In this document: positions 40,701 to 48,585 of the stretch, piece after piece
Position numbering within the stretch: position 1 is the first letter of the stretch
Layout: the number at the start of each line of letters is the position of its first letter
DNA from: Roseiflexus sp.
Lineage (GTDB): Bacteria > Chloroflexota > Chloroflexia > Chloroflexales > Roseiflexaceae
DNA length: 64,000 nt
Assembly (NCBI GenBank): GCA_025062325.1
Contig: JANXAL010000019.1
Coordinates: 1 to 64,000, forward strand
Reading direction: 5' to 3'
Notes under the pieces: generated by a model
Databases searched by the model: none
What the model was told of the DNA's origin: nothing
The model's input: only the letters and a program-made list of their open reading frames with translations
Made by a program: the position numbers and the translations under genes

Positions 40701-42004
40701 ATATTGCGCGCGTGCTTGGATCGCCTGGCATTTCGCCCGATGTGGCGCAGCAGGCGTACCATCGGCGCGGCGCCGTGCTTGAAAAGCAGGGGATGTACGC
40801 TGCGGCGCTCGAAGCGCTCGAGCAGGCAATGGGGGTTGTGCGTGCGCATCCGGCGGAGGTTTCGCCACTGGCGGCGGCGCGCATCTGCGCAGACATCGCG
40901 CTCGTGCGACGGCGGCGCGGCGAGTACGATCTGGCGCTGGCAGCCTGCGAAGAAGGGCTGGCGATGCTGCGCCGCGATCATCGTAGCCCTGAGGACGAGC
41001 AGATCGAAGCGCGCCTGCACGCCGAGAGCGGTTCGGTGTTGACCCTGCGCGGCGAATATGCCCGCGCTCGCGAATTTTTCGAGCGCAGCCTGCAGGCGCG
41101 AGAGGCGATTGATGACCTGCCGGGCATGATTGCATCGCATAACAACATCGGCTACCTCTGGCAATTGCAGAATAATCACCAGCGCGCCCTCGAACACTAT
41201 CGCCTGGCTGAGACGCTGGCGCGTAAGATCGGTTTGCGGTACGCCATCACCTATGCCCTGGGGAATATCGCCTACTCACTGACGGTGCTTGGTCAGTACG
41301 CCGAAGCCGAAGCGCATTGCCGGGAGGCGCTGGAATTGTCGCGCCAGCTGCGTGCGCAACTGGAAACCGCGCAATTGCTCAATACCCTCGGCATCATCTA
41401 CTATCGTCGCGGCGATTACGCACAGGCGCATCAGGCGTATGAGGAGGCGTTGAACCTGCACCGCACCCTGGGCAGCACCGATCAGGAAGCGAACGCCCTC
41501 GTTCATCTTGCGCAAACCTACAGCGCGCAGGGCGACCATGCACGGGCGGCGGAACTTGCTCGTCAGGCGCTGGCGACGGCTGAGACGCTTCAGGCGCCGT
41601 CCCTCCAGACTGAGGCGCTCAATGCGCTGGTTGAGGCGCTGATTGAACTGGGTAACCTGGAAGACGCAGCCGCGTATGCGGAGCAGGCGGTCGAATTGAG
41701 CCGTGCTCTGGGCGCCGACGATCTGATGGCGATTGCGCTGCGGTTGCGCGGCGCAGCGACCGTAGCGCAAGGGCGATCCTGGCAGGAAGACTTGGTGGCC
41801 AGCGCGGCGCTGTGCGAAGCAGTGCAGGATCGCTTCGAACTGGCGCGCACCTGGTGCGCTTATGGCGCGTCGTTGCTGAAAACCGGAAACCTGAACGAAG
41901 GAACTGCGTATCTAAAACGAGCATACGATACGTTCATTGTATTGAGCGCCAGCGGAGAAGCATCCCGCATACGCGTTGCGTATCAGGATTTGCTCGCAGT
42001 GTAG
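37742..42004 (+). CDS. sAC-like protein: two class III cyclase domains, NTPase and TPR repeats
   Basis: 1420 residues from ATG 37742 (AAGGCGGA upstream). Cyclase domain 1 (about 75-231) keeps both metal aspartates (LLFAD83LSGST; GGD133ALLVLF) and N206-x3-R210, but has Ser where the substrate-selecting Lys usually stands. Cyclase domain 2 (about 306-496) has lost both metal aspartates (ALFAQVIG; VAEEGVKLL) yet keeps GDAVN454IAAR458. A P-loop NTPase follows (GEAGVGKS, 552-559; LVVFEDLHWAD). From about 960 onward there are many TPR repeats. The order and the asymmetry match mammalian soluble adenylyl cyclase and its bacterial relatives, including one from Chloroflexus. One active site per domain pair is expected, making cAMP, perhaps in response to bicarbonate or Ca2+. 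The small gene at 42035 follows by 30 bases. Confidence 0.88.
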   Translation: MSDPADISRVAPDRLARYLPVDMSNRLRHASEIADISAIQRHLAAVRATIATYLPRRVVQWALHRRCVPPWLEWVEGSLLFADLSGSTALAERLSALGREGTELVTDFLNGIFARMIDIVHAYGGDLISFGGDALLVLFDDVDHPRTAACAALELQHALNGYVCRVAGVGDFPMHLHVGVESGQVALISAGHADIWHYAALGAVVNGVARAEALAGPGEIVLGRRTCEMLPDVAGEPLHGGFFRLHALAYTIMPSGLRQSWLEGAAAVETLANLLDDLDRISPYIPPALLSRIIAIPDKPQIEADLRPVTALFAQVIGLEALAEVLPSAQSARIFEQYMIAMQSAIARYGGVINKLDVAEEGVKLLAIFGAPTAYEDHPERGARAALAMQSALSRVNAEIEVQLYSADDSNAQSVTPSVSLLRQRIGLNPGVVFAGNVGGATRKEYTVMGDAVNIAARVMSAAPWGDIWCSRALAETTARIVCEPQGIIPLKGKSEPLEICRIAGERESSEVMLLFQGVLTPLVDREYEMAWLRDNLEAALAGSGRAVRLVGEAGVGKSRLLAALIEMARERGMRVVSAVCLSYTASIPYAAWGELLKSLCGMVAGESDEVRAGKIAAHLSALGPGMDEWLPLLGDLVRLDIPDNRLTRGLDPQLRQERRFDLLERLLLHAAAQGSVLVVFEDLHWADPVSLELWRRVVQTIREHPILLVGAHRPTDALSDNDHAAVLEVRELPADDSDRLVTILAGDVELPETLRRQIAARAAGNPLFLAELLRAVLAQSNQTLLNSIDNLPDSLNGLLLARIDRLDEQARNVLRVASVIGQRIPFGVLQAIQSIDRIALLRQLTHLDEQEITMLERLEPERVHMFRHALLQEVAYQSMLYARRRELHGRIGEYLEQRYADDLDDYYGLLAHHYRLSNRRDKAIHYLLKAGHAARAVFANEEALQYYSWALEALAGDEHDPRGWETHLAIADVEATLGRYDRALDHIARVLGSPGISPDVAQQAYHRRGAVLEKQGMYAAALEALEQAMGVVRAHPAEVSPLAAARICADIALVRRRRGEYDLALAACEEGLAMLRRDHRSPEDEQIEARLHAESGSVLTLRGEYARAREFFERSLQAREAIDDLPGMIASHNNIGYLWQLQNNHQRALEHYRLAETLARKIGLRYAITYALGNIAYSLTVLGQYAEAEAHCREALELSRQLRAQLETAQLLNTLGIIYYRRGDYAQAHQAYEEALNLHRTLGSTDQEANALVHLAQTYSAQGDHARAAELARQALATAETLQAPSLQTEALNALVEALIELGNLEDAAAYAEQAVELSRALGADDLMAIALRLRGAATVAQGRSWQEDLVASAALCEAVQDRFELARTWCAYGASLLKTGNLNEGTAYLKRAYDTFIVLSASGEASRIRVAYQDLLAV

Positions 42005-42034
42005 TGCGTCAGTCCTTCAGAAAGGAGCGATGCC

Positions 42035-42253
42035 ATGTCTCAGTCGGAGGTCGAGCGGGTGATTGGGCGCGCAGTAACCGATCCAGAGTTCCGCCAGGCG
42101 TTGATCAACAATGCGCGCGAGGCATGCAAGGAGTACGACTTGACCGAAGACGAACTCGACGCCCTCGAAAAACTCGATAGCGCCAGCCTCCAGGCGTTTG
42201 CGATGACCCTCGATCAGCGGTTGTCGAAGCGCGGCGGCACAGGGTTGATGTGA
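42035..42253 (+). CDS. Franean1_4349-type RiPP-precursor-like small protein
   Basis: 72 residues: MSQSEVERVIGRAVTDPEFR, then QALINNAREACKEYDLTEDE and LDALEKLDSASLQAF. The helical 'VERxIGRAxxDxxFRxxLxxN...EYxLTxxExxAL' leader is that of a family of putative ribosomal peptide precursors described from Frankia and common in Chloroflexota (recalled, not searched). The end (QRLSKRGGTGLM) is short, with no Cys, Ser or Thr cluster, and no modifying enzyme lies nearby, so it may be a stand-alone regulatory protein using this fold. AGAAAGGAGCG gives a strong ribosome site. It is probably co-transcribed with the cyclase gene. Confidence 0.65.
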   Translation: MSQSEVERVIGRAVTDPEFRQALINNAREACKEYDLTEDELDALEKLDSASLQAFAMTLDQRLSKRGGTGLM

Positions 42254-42365
42254 GACGCGGCGCGAGACGCTAGGCGCGAGGTGCGCGGGGTTGAAGTCAG
42301 GAATGCGTGCGGCGTCGGGCAGAGATGTTGGAATGTAACGTCTCGCCAGCGGTCGTTGTTACGTT

Positions 42366-42388
42366 GAGGCGATGCACAGCATCGCCTC
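42366..42388. repeat. REP-like perfect palindrome
   Basis: GAGGCGATGC-ACA-GCATCGCCTC, a 10-base-pair perfect hairpin between converging genes. The layout and many bases match the 13297-13319 hairpin. It could end transcription from both sides, but no T-run follows. Confidence 0.6.
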
Positions 42389-42468
42389 TATATAACACCA
42401 AATTCAGAACTGTGTAGTTGCAGTTGAAGGCGGGGTATTTATGAAGGATTGCCCTGCTGTTTCTTTTG

Positions 42469-43089
42469 CTATTTCCGTTCCTCAACAATTGAGTCCAGAA
42501 TGCTGAACGGCTCGTCAGAGAACGGAGGTTGTAGAGGCCAGGTTATGCGAATCAACGTGGCGAGGAGATACTGTCGTTGATCCGGTTTATACTTGCGCGA
42601 TCTGGTTCTTGGCAGATCAGCATTCTTCGCAAACGCAAATTTCCATTTCTTTTCAAACTGGAAGATGTTGACTGCCAGCAGGTCAAATCCTCCAACAACC
42701 AGACAGGTGGTCTCTATCTCCTGACCATCCGGTAATGTGACGCGACGTTTATCACTTGCGTCGCATTGAAACACGCCTTCGAGTCCTGAGGCCGTTTGAC
42801 GTATGGAATTCGTCTGAAGCGATTTGACCTGAACGCTTATTGTCTCTTGTTTGTATATGAAACCGAAGTCTCCCAAACTTGTACGATCATGGTTGTCATA
42901 TCTAATCAGATCGGAGATTCGCTCATCCTTGAACCAAAATTGAGAAAGTTTATACTCAGCTATAAAACCCATGAGAATGCCCCTGAGACTAGGGCGAGTC
43001 GCAAGGATTTCATCGAGTTCTTCTAGAGTAATATCCCAATTCTTAAGAATTCCCACTCGAAGCTCCTTTTCTTCGCGGATTTCTCCCAT
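42469..43089 (-). CDS. Putative type II restriction endonuclease (PD-(D/E)XK type)
   Basis: 206 residues, not recognised as a named enzyme. A PD-(D/E)XK nuclease core can be read: E45 ([12 protein letters not shown]), D74 in SLGDFGFIY and Q87-V-K89 in [10 protein letters not shown]. These are spaced as in many restriction enzymes, with Q replacing the usual E. Its gene overlaps the end of the methyltransferase gene, the classical tight layout of a type II system. The ATG at 43089 is used here; a GTG at 43056 with AAAAGGAG six bases upstream is a good alternative and would shorten the overlap from 47 to 14 bases. Base composition is clearly AT-richer than the surroundings. Confidence 0.72.
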   Translation of the reverse strand: MGEIREEKELRVGILKNWDITLEELDEILATRPSLRGILMGFIAEYKLSQFWFKDERISDLIRYDNHDRTSLGDFGFIYKQETISVQVKSLQTNSIRQTASGLEGVFQCDASDKRRVTLPDGQEIETTCLVVGGFDLLAVNIFQFEKKWKFAFAKNADLPRTRSRKYKPDQRQYLLATLIRITWPLQPPFSDEPFSILDSIVEERK

Positions 43090-43804
43090 CCGTCTTTATG
43101 AATACCAAAAAGTAGGAGTGGTTTTTTCTGGCGTGTTCTTGCCTCTTGATACGGCTCACTGCTGGCTTGTTGGGTCGGACGAGAACAAAAAGGTCCTTCG
43201 CATAGAATCCAAGAGACTGATAGTGAACGATAATTTCGACATGCGTCAGGTGTTGGATATTCGCACTGACTTCATCCTGACACTTGACAATCAGTATTCC
43301 GTATGGGCGCAATACACGGTGAGCCTCTCTACCCGCCTTGAAGTAGAGATCGAGAACTGCTTCGTGATATTTCGGTCCCTCAGTCGTCGGTTCTCCGTTT
43401 GAATACGTCGCACGAAAAGCGACATACGTTCCAGCGCCCGCCAGATGGCTCTCTGATCGGCGAAAGAGACCTTCCATGTAAGGCGGATCGAGGACGACGC
43501 AGTCAATAGAACCCGTATCGTACGGCAGACTGCGACAATCAACGCCATTCTCTATATCCGTAGCCAGAACCCTGTATTTATCTTTCGGAACGTTTTTCCA
43601 GAAAATACCCTTGCCATACGTAACGTCTGCCACTAATGAGCCTGGCGGAACGTGAAGATCCAGGATTTGTGGGAACAGCTCCTCATTCGTACCGACATGA
43701 GCGGTACAGATCAAGTTACTCGTCGTAATTCCATCGGGAGATTTACGTTTGCGTTCGTCATCGGGCTTCGGAAACAACATCAGTTGCTCTTCACGATTGC
43801 TCAT
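43043..43804 (-). CDS. DNA methyltransferase (DPPY type)
   Basis: 253 residues from ATG 43804. The SAM-binding motif is [13 protein letters not shown] (about 58-69) and the catalytic motif is [10 protein letters not shown] (D106-P-P-Y109), so it should methylate the amino group of adenine or cytosine. The order of motifs, SAM site first, suggests a gamma-like or small D12-unrelated class. AAAGGAT is placed well before the start; the frame runs 54 codons further upstream, but into the promoter region. It forms a restriction-modification pair with the overlapping endonuclease gene. The recognition site cannot be read from sequence. Confidence 0.86.
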   Translation of the reverse strand: MSNREEQLMLFPKPDDERKRKSPDGITTSNLICTAHVGTNEELFPQILDLHVPPGSLVADVTYGKGIFWKNVPKDKYRVLATDIENGVDCRSLPYDTGSIDCVVLDPPYMEGLFRRSESHLAGAGTYVAFRATYSNGEPTTEGPKYHEAVLDLYFKAGREAHRVLRPYGILIVKCQDEVSANIQHLTHVEIIVHYQSLGFYAKDLFVLVRPNKPAVSRIKRQEHARKNHSYFLVFIKTDGRNPRRKGASSGNS

Positions 43805-43853
43805 TGCAGATCCTTTACCACTCGGACTGACGCCCTTGCTCAGTGCAGCGCAT

Positions 43854-43882
43854 ATTATACAGAACTGCCGTTCTGCTGTAAA
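43854..43882 (-). promoter_or_regulatory. Restriction-modification promoter with palindromic operator candidates
   Basis: On the minus strand TTTACA (43882-43877), 17 bases, TATAAT (43859-43854) give a near-consensus promoter 50 bases before the methyltransferase start. The spacer holds a perfect inverted repeat CAGAAC-TGCC-GTTCTG (43860-43875). A second one, CTGCT-GTAA-AGCAG (43873-43886), covers the -35. Both sit where a repressor would block polymerase. Confidence 0.65.
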
Positions 43883-43923
43883 GCAGCCGATACACACGCG
43901 GCTCGATGTCTTCTCGTACATGA

Positions 43924-46077
43924 CTACAATCTTTTTCCTTCGGCAACCGGCGTCACCGCCGCCCAATCGATGATCACGCCTAACCGCCGTCCATCAGCGG
44001 CTGTGAATGTTGGGCTGCGCACTTCGACGAGCATGGGTACGCTGCGCGGCTCGACCACCAGGGTGTAGGTGCGCCACCCGGCATTCGCTTCGACCTGTCG
44101 GCATGTTCTTTCGACACAAATATGCACTGGGATGGCTGAGCGATCCGGGTGGGGCGCTGCCAGCCGGAGTGTTAGCAGAGTCGGAGTACCTGCTTCAACA
44201 CCCCCCAGTCGCAGCAATGCGCGCCCTGCGCTCCAGCGCGCCCGTCTGCCCAGCAGTTCCTCGGCAGGGTAGACCCCGCCAGCATACCCGAAATCAAGAC
44301 CATCACCAATGTCCAGCGACAACGGCGGATTCTGTCCAAGCATCCGCCACGACCAGTCCAGCACCCGCTGTTCGTCGGCATACGCTCCGGCGAACGCGCG
44401 TCGCGCCTCGTCCAGGTTGCCGAGCGCCCGCTCAAGATCACCGAGGTGCGCACTGGCGATGTAGTAGAGGCGGCTCGCGTCCCATGCCGCACGGTAGGCG
44501 ACCCGCGCCCGCTCGATGTCGCCGCGTGCCAGGTGCGCCGCTCCCAGTCGCAACCATCCATCCGGGGTGGCTTTTGCTTCAAGCGCGCTGAGGTAAGCGT
44601 GCGCCGCCCGATCCGACGCACCGAGCGCCATCCAGACATCCCCCGCCAGCGCACGACTGCCGCGCGCCAGGTTTTCGCCCGCCCAACCCCACGGGTATGC
44701 AGTCAGCACTGTCCAGAGGAAGACCCCGATCAGCGGCGCGATCCCGATCATTCGCCGACGATCGAAGCAGGCAGCGCGTTGCATCAGCACAGTGAATGTC
44801 CACGCTGCGTATGGGATAAGCACTGGAAACACAAAGTGTCGGTAGCGCGCTTCGCCGTGCGTCAGCAGCATGGTCGCAATCGCATAGCCGACCCAGATCA
44901 AACAGAGTACGGCGGGAACAACCGGCAGATGACAGACTGGATGGGATCGGAGTGTGTTCTGATTCCGCAGGCGCACTGCATGCGCCAGACCGACAATCGC
45001 CCCAAGAGCGATCAGGACGTAGAGCAGGTCATCGAAGATCAACGCCGCAACGAAGAGCGGGAGATCGACGTCGGCGTAGTAACTTTCCATCAGAAATCGA
45101 TCCTGGATCGGCTTGATGCGCACTAGGAAAACCCAGTTGGGCCAAAGTTTGCGCGCGATAATCAGCGGGTCTTCACGCAGACGCTCCAGCCCACGTTCGG
45201 CGGCGTAGTTCGCCCGCTCGACCGGGTTACTGATAGTTTCAAGGACCCGATGAATGGTTTCACGGTCTTCGCGCGGTTCGTTAAACACCCACAGGTTGTA
45301 CGAGAGTCCGGTTTCGATCAGAATGAAGCCGCCATACGCCTGGTAGTTGCGGATCGTCCAGGGTGCAATGACCGCTCCGGCACTCGCCAGGCAGACGACT
45401 GCCGCCATGATCGGCGTCGCCAGGCGGGAGCGAAGAGCGCTGCCGTTCAGTTGCCGGTCCAGGTGAAATGCCAGCCAGCCCGCAGCCACTGGTATGAACA
45501 GGAGCGCCAGTGATCGGGTGAGCGCCGCCAAACCCAGCGCTGCACCTGCTGCGACAATTAGCAGCCAGCGTTTCGCCGTTGATCGTTGCCTATTGACCTG
45601 AACCAGCGCGAGCAGACCTGCTTGGAACAGCACAGTGAAGAGCGTCTCTGCCATGTACAGGCTGGCAAAGGTGGCGTGCGTCCAGAGCACAGCGGTCATC
45701 AGCGCTGCCAGTAGCGCCGCCTGTCGATTCACCAGCCGGATTGTGAGCGCATACGTCAGGTAGACGCTGAGAACGCTCAATGCAATGTTTGGCAGCGCAG
45801 CCAGGTGGAGCGCGCGCGTGGCGCGGGGCCAGCCGTCGTCGCCTGCCAGCCCCCACGAGGCTGCCAGAAAGAGCGGATAGAGCGGCGCGCGCAGCCAGTG
45901 ATACCGGTCGTAGAACGACCAGCCGCGCCCTTCGAGCAGGTCGCGTGCAACGGTGATATACTCAACCTCATCATTGGCAGGCTCGTGGAGCGGTTGGCTC
46001 CAGAGCAGAAGACGAAGACCAAGCGCCAGCGCAAGGATCAGGAAGAGAAGAAGTCGTTCCCTCGTCACACTGTTCAT
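43924..46077 (-). CDS. GT-C/PMT-like glycosyltransferase with TPR and C-terminal beta module (paralogue 3)
   Basis: 717 residues. About ten to twelve membrane segments occupy residues 1-460. Loop 1 has the acidic [19 protein letters not shown], then [16 protein letters not shown], as in ArnT-like enzymes using polyprenyl-phosphate sugars, and a later [12 protein letters not shown]. Residues about 490-580 are TPR-like ([35 protein letters not shown]). The last 130 residues form a beta-rich module starting [20 protein letters not shown]. It is the last of three tandem paralogues, 18 bases after its neighbour, and ends just upstream of the restriction-modification promoter. It probably decorates surface glycans or proteins outside the membrane. 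Confidence 0.82.
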   Translation of the reverse strand: MNSVTRERLLLFLILALALGLRLLLWSQPLHEPANDEVEYITVARDLLEGRGWSFYDRYHWLRAPLYPLFLAASWGLAGDDGWPRATRALHLAALPNIALSVLSVYLTYALTIRLVNRQAALLAALMTAVLWTHATFASLYMAETLFTVLFQAGLLALVQVNRQRSTAKRWLLIVAAGAALGLAALTRSLALLFIPVAAGWLAFHLDRQLNGSALRSRLATPIMAAVVCLASAGAVIAPWTIRNYQAYGGFILIETGLSYNLWVFNEPREDRETIHRVLETISNPVERANYAAERGLERLREDPLIIARKLWPNWVFLVRIKPIQDRFLMESYYADVDLPLFVAALIFDDLLYVLIALGAIVGLAHAVRLRNQNTLRSHPVCHLPVVPAVLCLIWVGYAIATMLLTHGEARYRHFVFPVLIPYAAWTFTVLMQRAACFDRRRMIGIAPLIGVFLWTVLTAYPWGWAGENLARGSRALAGDVWMALGASDRAAHAYLSALEAKATPDGWLRLGAAHLARGDIERARVAYRAAWDASRLYYIASAHLGDLERALGNLDEARRAFAGAYADEQRVLDWSWRMLGQNPPLSLDIGDGLDFGYAGGVYPAEELLGRRARWSAGRALLRLGGVEAGTPTLLTLRLAAPHPDRSAIPVHICVERTCRQVEANAGWRTYTLVVEPRSVPMLVEVRSPTFTAADGRRLGVIIDWAAVTPVAEGKRL

Positions 46078-46095
46078 CGAACCGGGAACCCCAAT

Positions 46096-48156
46096 TTAGG
46101 GCGCGTCTACGACCCGCGCCTCGTCGATAGCGACTCCGAGCGGGCGATTGTCGGGACTCGTCCGGTCGAGGCTGCGCGGACGGTAGGTTGTGCTCTGGAT
46201 GCTCACCAGAATCTGGCCATCGTCGGCAGCGCCAGGCGGCAGCGGCAGCCGCACCGTGTGCCAGCTCTGCGGCACGATGATCCGACCGACTTCAATGCCA
46301 TCGATGTGGACAGTGACCTCTGGAGGCGGCGCCCCCGGCAATCGGTCGCCGTTGAGCCGCAGTTCGAGCATGCTGCCAGACTGCGCCGCCAGCAGAATCT
46401 CGGCATGATCGGTCGTCCAGCGGAAGCCGTTCTCTGCAAAATGAAACCCACGCACATATCCGAGATCGAGACGACCGATATCCAGAGACTCCTGCGGCGG
46501 CGCAATCGGGCGGAACACGTCCCACGCCCAGCGTTGCAGATCCTCGAGCGACGCCGTTTCGTACTTCAGGTCTCTGAGCGCGGCTCGATCATTCCCCCGC
46601 AGGCGATAGATAGCGCCGCGGAGCAGGTGCGCATAGGGGTGATTAGGGATGGCAGTCAGGGCTTGATTGAGATAGTCGAGCGCTGCGTCGGCATCGCCGT
46701 GCATCAGGGCGACGCGCGCCAGAACGACGCGCGCGAGCGCCGAGCGTTCATCCAGGCGAAGCGCCGCCTCGGCTGCGGTGCGTGCAGCGTTGCTATCACC
46801 TCGAGCGAGTGCGCGTTCCGCCTGCCAGAGCCGGGCGTGTTTCTGGGCCAGCATCAATGTTTCCGACAGATAGGGGCGATGTCCGAGTGTAACGGCGATA
46901 AGCGCGACGCATGTCAGCACGGCAGCCACGACTGCCAGCATACGGCGCTTCGCTGGCGTCCGCCACGCGCTCAAGCGCATCAATACCCATGCAGCGTATG
47001 GGACGAGCGCTGGATAGATTGGGAGTCGGTAGCGCGGTTCAACATGGAAGATCAGCATCGTTAACACGATGTAGATCGTCCAGGGCGCGGCGATCACGAG
47101 CGTCCAGCGACGCGCCGGCGCCAGCCAGAGTCCCGCCGCACCGCCAATCAGGATGGTCAGCCAGAGACCATCGCCAAGGATCAGGCGCAGCCAGACCTGC
47201 AACGGCGGGACCCAGATTGCCGGACGGTTGCGCATATCGTCGAAGAACTGGAGCGCAGCGAAAAGGCGCGCTTCACGCCAGACCTTGGCGGCGACGTGAT
47301 CGGGGTTGGCGAGCATGACAGCGATCCCGCGTTCGATTGCCAGACGCTGTCGCGCTGCCATGTCGTCGCCAAGCGCGTACAACTGGCGCTTGACCGCTTC
47401 GCGACCGGCGGGATCGTTGTCGAGCCACAGGTTTTCCGCGCCGGTCGTGTCGATGATAATGAGTGCATGGTAGGTCAGGTAGTTGCGCAGCGTCCATGGT
47501 GCAATAACCAGGATGGCGGCAAGCGCGAAGGTTGCTGCGGCGCGCTTGCCTGCGTTCATCATCAGCCAGAGCGCTCCCAGCGCTAGCAGCGGCAGCGCAA
47601 CAGAACGCAAAAGCGCCAGCATTCCCAGAGAGATCCCGGCGAGAAGCGGTGACCATCGAGAGATGGACGTGCTGTGCGACAGCAGCGCAAAAATGACAGC
47701 CAGCCCGAAGAGGAAGAGGGTTTCGGTCAGCAGTTCGGTTGCAGTAAACGCCAGCGTATAGTTCAACGCTGTCAGCAGCCCGGCGACGATAGCAATGCGC
47801 CGGTCGCCGAACAGGCGCAGCGCCAGGACGTAGAGCAGCGCCACGGTCAACGCACTGATGAGTGCCTGCACTAGGCGCAGGTTCTGGATCAGCAGATCGA
47901 ATGCGACGATGCACGCTGCCAGAAATACGGCATAGAGCGGCGGGCGCATCAGGCGCAGCTCGACATACTGCCGCGTACGCAATAGCGTCAGCGCCTGATT
48001 CAGGTATTCCTGTTCGTCGCCGCCCAGCGGGTACAGCTCGTGCCAGCGCCACACCAGCAGCCGCAATACCAGCGCAAGCGCGATCAACCCGATGATTGCC
48101 GGGACATGTGCGATGCATGAACGATCTCGTTGTATAAGGCGTCTTATCGGTGCCAT
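46096..48156 (-). CDS. GT-C/PMT-like glycosyltransferase with TPR and C-terminal beta module (paralogue 2)
   Basis: 686 residues with the same build as its neighbours. The membrane part (to about 435) has loop 1 GGDEQEYLNQALTLLRTRQY and LRLMRPPLYAVFLAAC, then FTATELLTETLFLFGLA. A TPR-like part follows (ALARGDSNAARTAAEAALRLDE; GDADAALDYLNQALTAIPNHP). The C-terminal module begins LDIGRLDLGYVRGFHFAENG and ends with RPLGVAIDEARVV. The catalytic acidic pair in loop 1 is conserved. A gap of about 430 bases with dispersed repeats separates it from paralogue 1 upstream, so it may have its own transcript. Confidence 0.82.
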   Translation of the reverse strand: MAPIRRLIQRDRSCIAHVPAIIGLIALALVLRLLVWRWHELYPLGGDEQEYLNQALTLLRTRQYVELRLMRPPLYAVFLAACIVAFDLLIQNLRLVQALISALTVALLYVLALRLFGDRRIAIVAGLLTALNYTLAFTATELLTETLFLFGLAVIFALLSHSTSISRWSPLLAGISLGMLALLRSVALPLLALGALWLMMNAGKRAAATFALAAILVIAPWTLRNYLTYHALIIIDTTGAENLWLDNDPAGREAVKRQLYALGDDMAARQRLAIERGIAVMLANPDHVAAKVWREARLFAALQFFDDMRNRPAIWVPPLQVWLRLILGDGLWLTILIGGAAGLWLAPARRWTLVIAAPWTIYIVLTMLIFHVEPRYRLPIYPALVPYAAWVLMRLSAWRTPAKRRMLAVVAAVLTCVALIAVTLGHRPYLSETLMLAQKHARLWQAERALARGDSNAARTAAEAALRLDERSALARVVLARVALMHGDADAALDYLNQALTAIPNHPYAHLLRGAIYRLRGNDRAALRDLKYETASLEDLQRWAWDVFRPIAPPQESLDIGRLDLGYVRGFHFAENGFRWTTDHAEILLAAQSGSMLELRLNGDRLPGAPPPEVTVHIDGIEVGRIIVPQSWHTVRLPLPPGAADDGQILVSIQSTTYRPRSLDRTSPDNRPLGVAIDEARVVDAP

Positions 48157-48290
48157 CGTATCGATTAGGGGTAGGAGTCAGGGATTTAAGGGTTGGGGGT
48201 TAGGAGTTAGGGGTTAGAAGCAATGCCATTGAAGAATCCCCTGAGTCTAACCCTTACCCTCGATGCCTCCCACTCCCTACTCCCTGCCTT

Positions 48291-48380
48291 TCACGTGTAG
48301 AGCTTTTCAGACACCAAGGATGTTTTCCACGTTCCGACGCCTGTTTTCCCCTCATCCCCCTGCCCTGTTCTCCCACCCCC
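48291..48380. repeat. MITE-like element, half copy D1
   Basis: Left half only: TCACGTGTAGAGC-TTTT, then TTTTCCACGTTCCGACGCC and CCTCATCCCCCTGCCC. It is directly followed by full copy D2, as if one copy had inserted in or next to another. Confidence 0.5.
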
Positions 48381-48388
48381 TGCATCCC

Positions 48389-48571
48389 CTCTCAAGGGTA
48401 GGCTTTTTGGCGTGCGAAGCGGATTTGCCGCATCCCGACGCCCTTTGTCCCCTCATCCCCCTACCCCTGCATGCGGGGAGTTGGGGGGGAGAAGGGGGAG
48501 TTAGGGCGGCCTGTTGCCTGAAACAGGCGATACGACGGAAGGGCTTGCCGGAAAAAATCTACCCTTGTGAG
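48389..48571. repeat. MITE-like dispersed element, copy D2 (full length)
   Basis: 183 bases with clear terminal inverted repeats: left CTCTCAAGGGTAGGC-TTTTT-GGC; right GCCGG-AAAAAA-TCTACCCTTGTGAG. The interior (TTGCCGCATCCCGACGCCC; GGCCTGTTGCCTGAAACAGG) matches copy A closely. Confidence 0.7.
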
Positions 48572-48585
48572 CCGCTCCCTGCTCC

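Larger units (their letters stand above)
48157..48585. other. Gene-free gap between GT-C genes, filled by dispersed repeats
   Basis: About 430 bases. It begins with TTAGGAGTTAGGGGTTAG-type low-complexity sequence, continues with a half copy and then a full copy of the MITE-like element, and ends at the stop of the upstream glycosyltransferase. No gene is seen. Confidence 0.6.
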
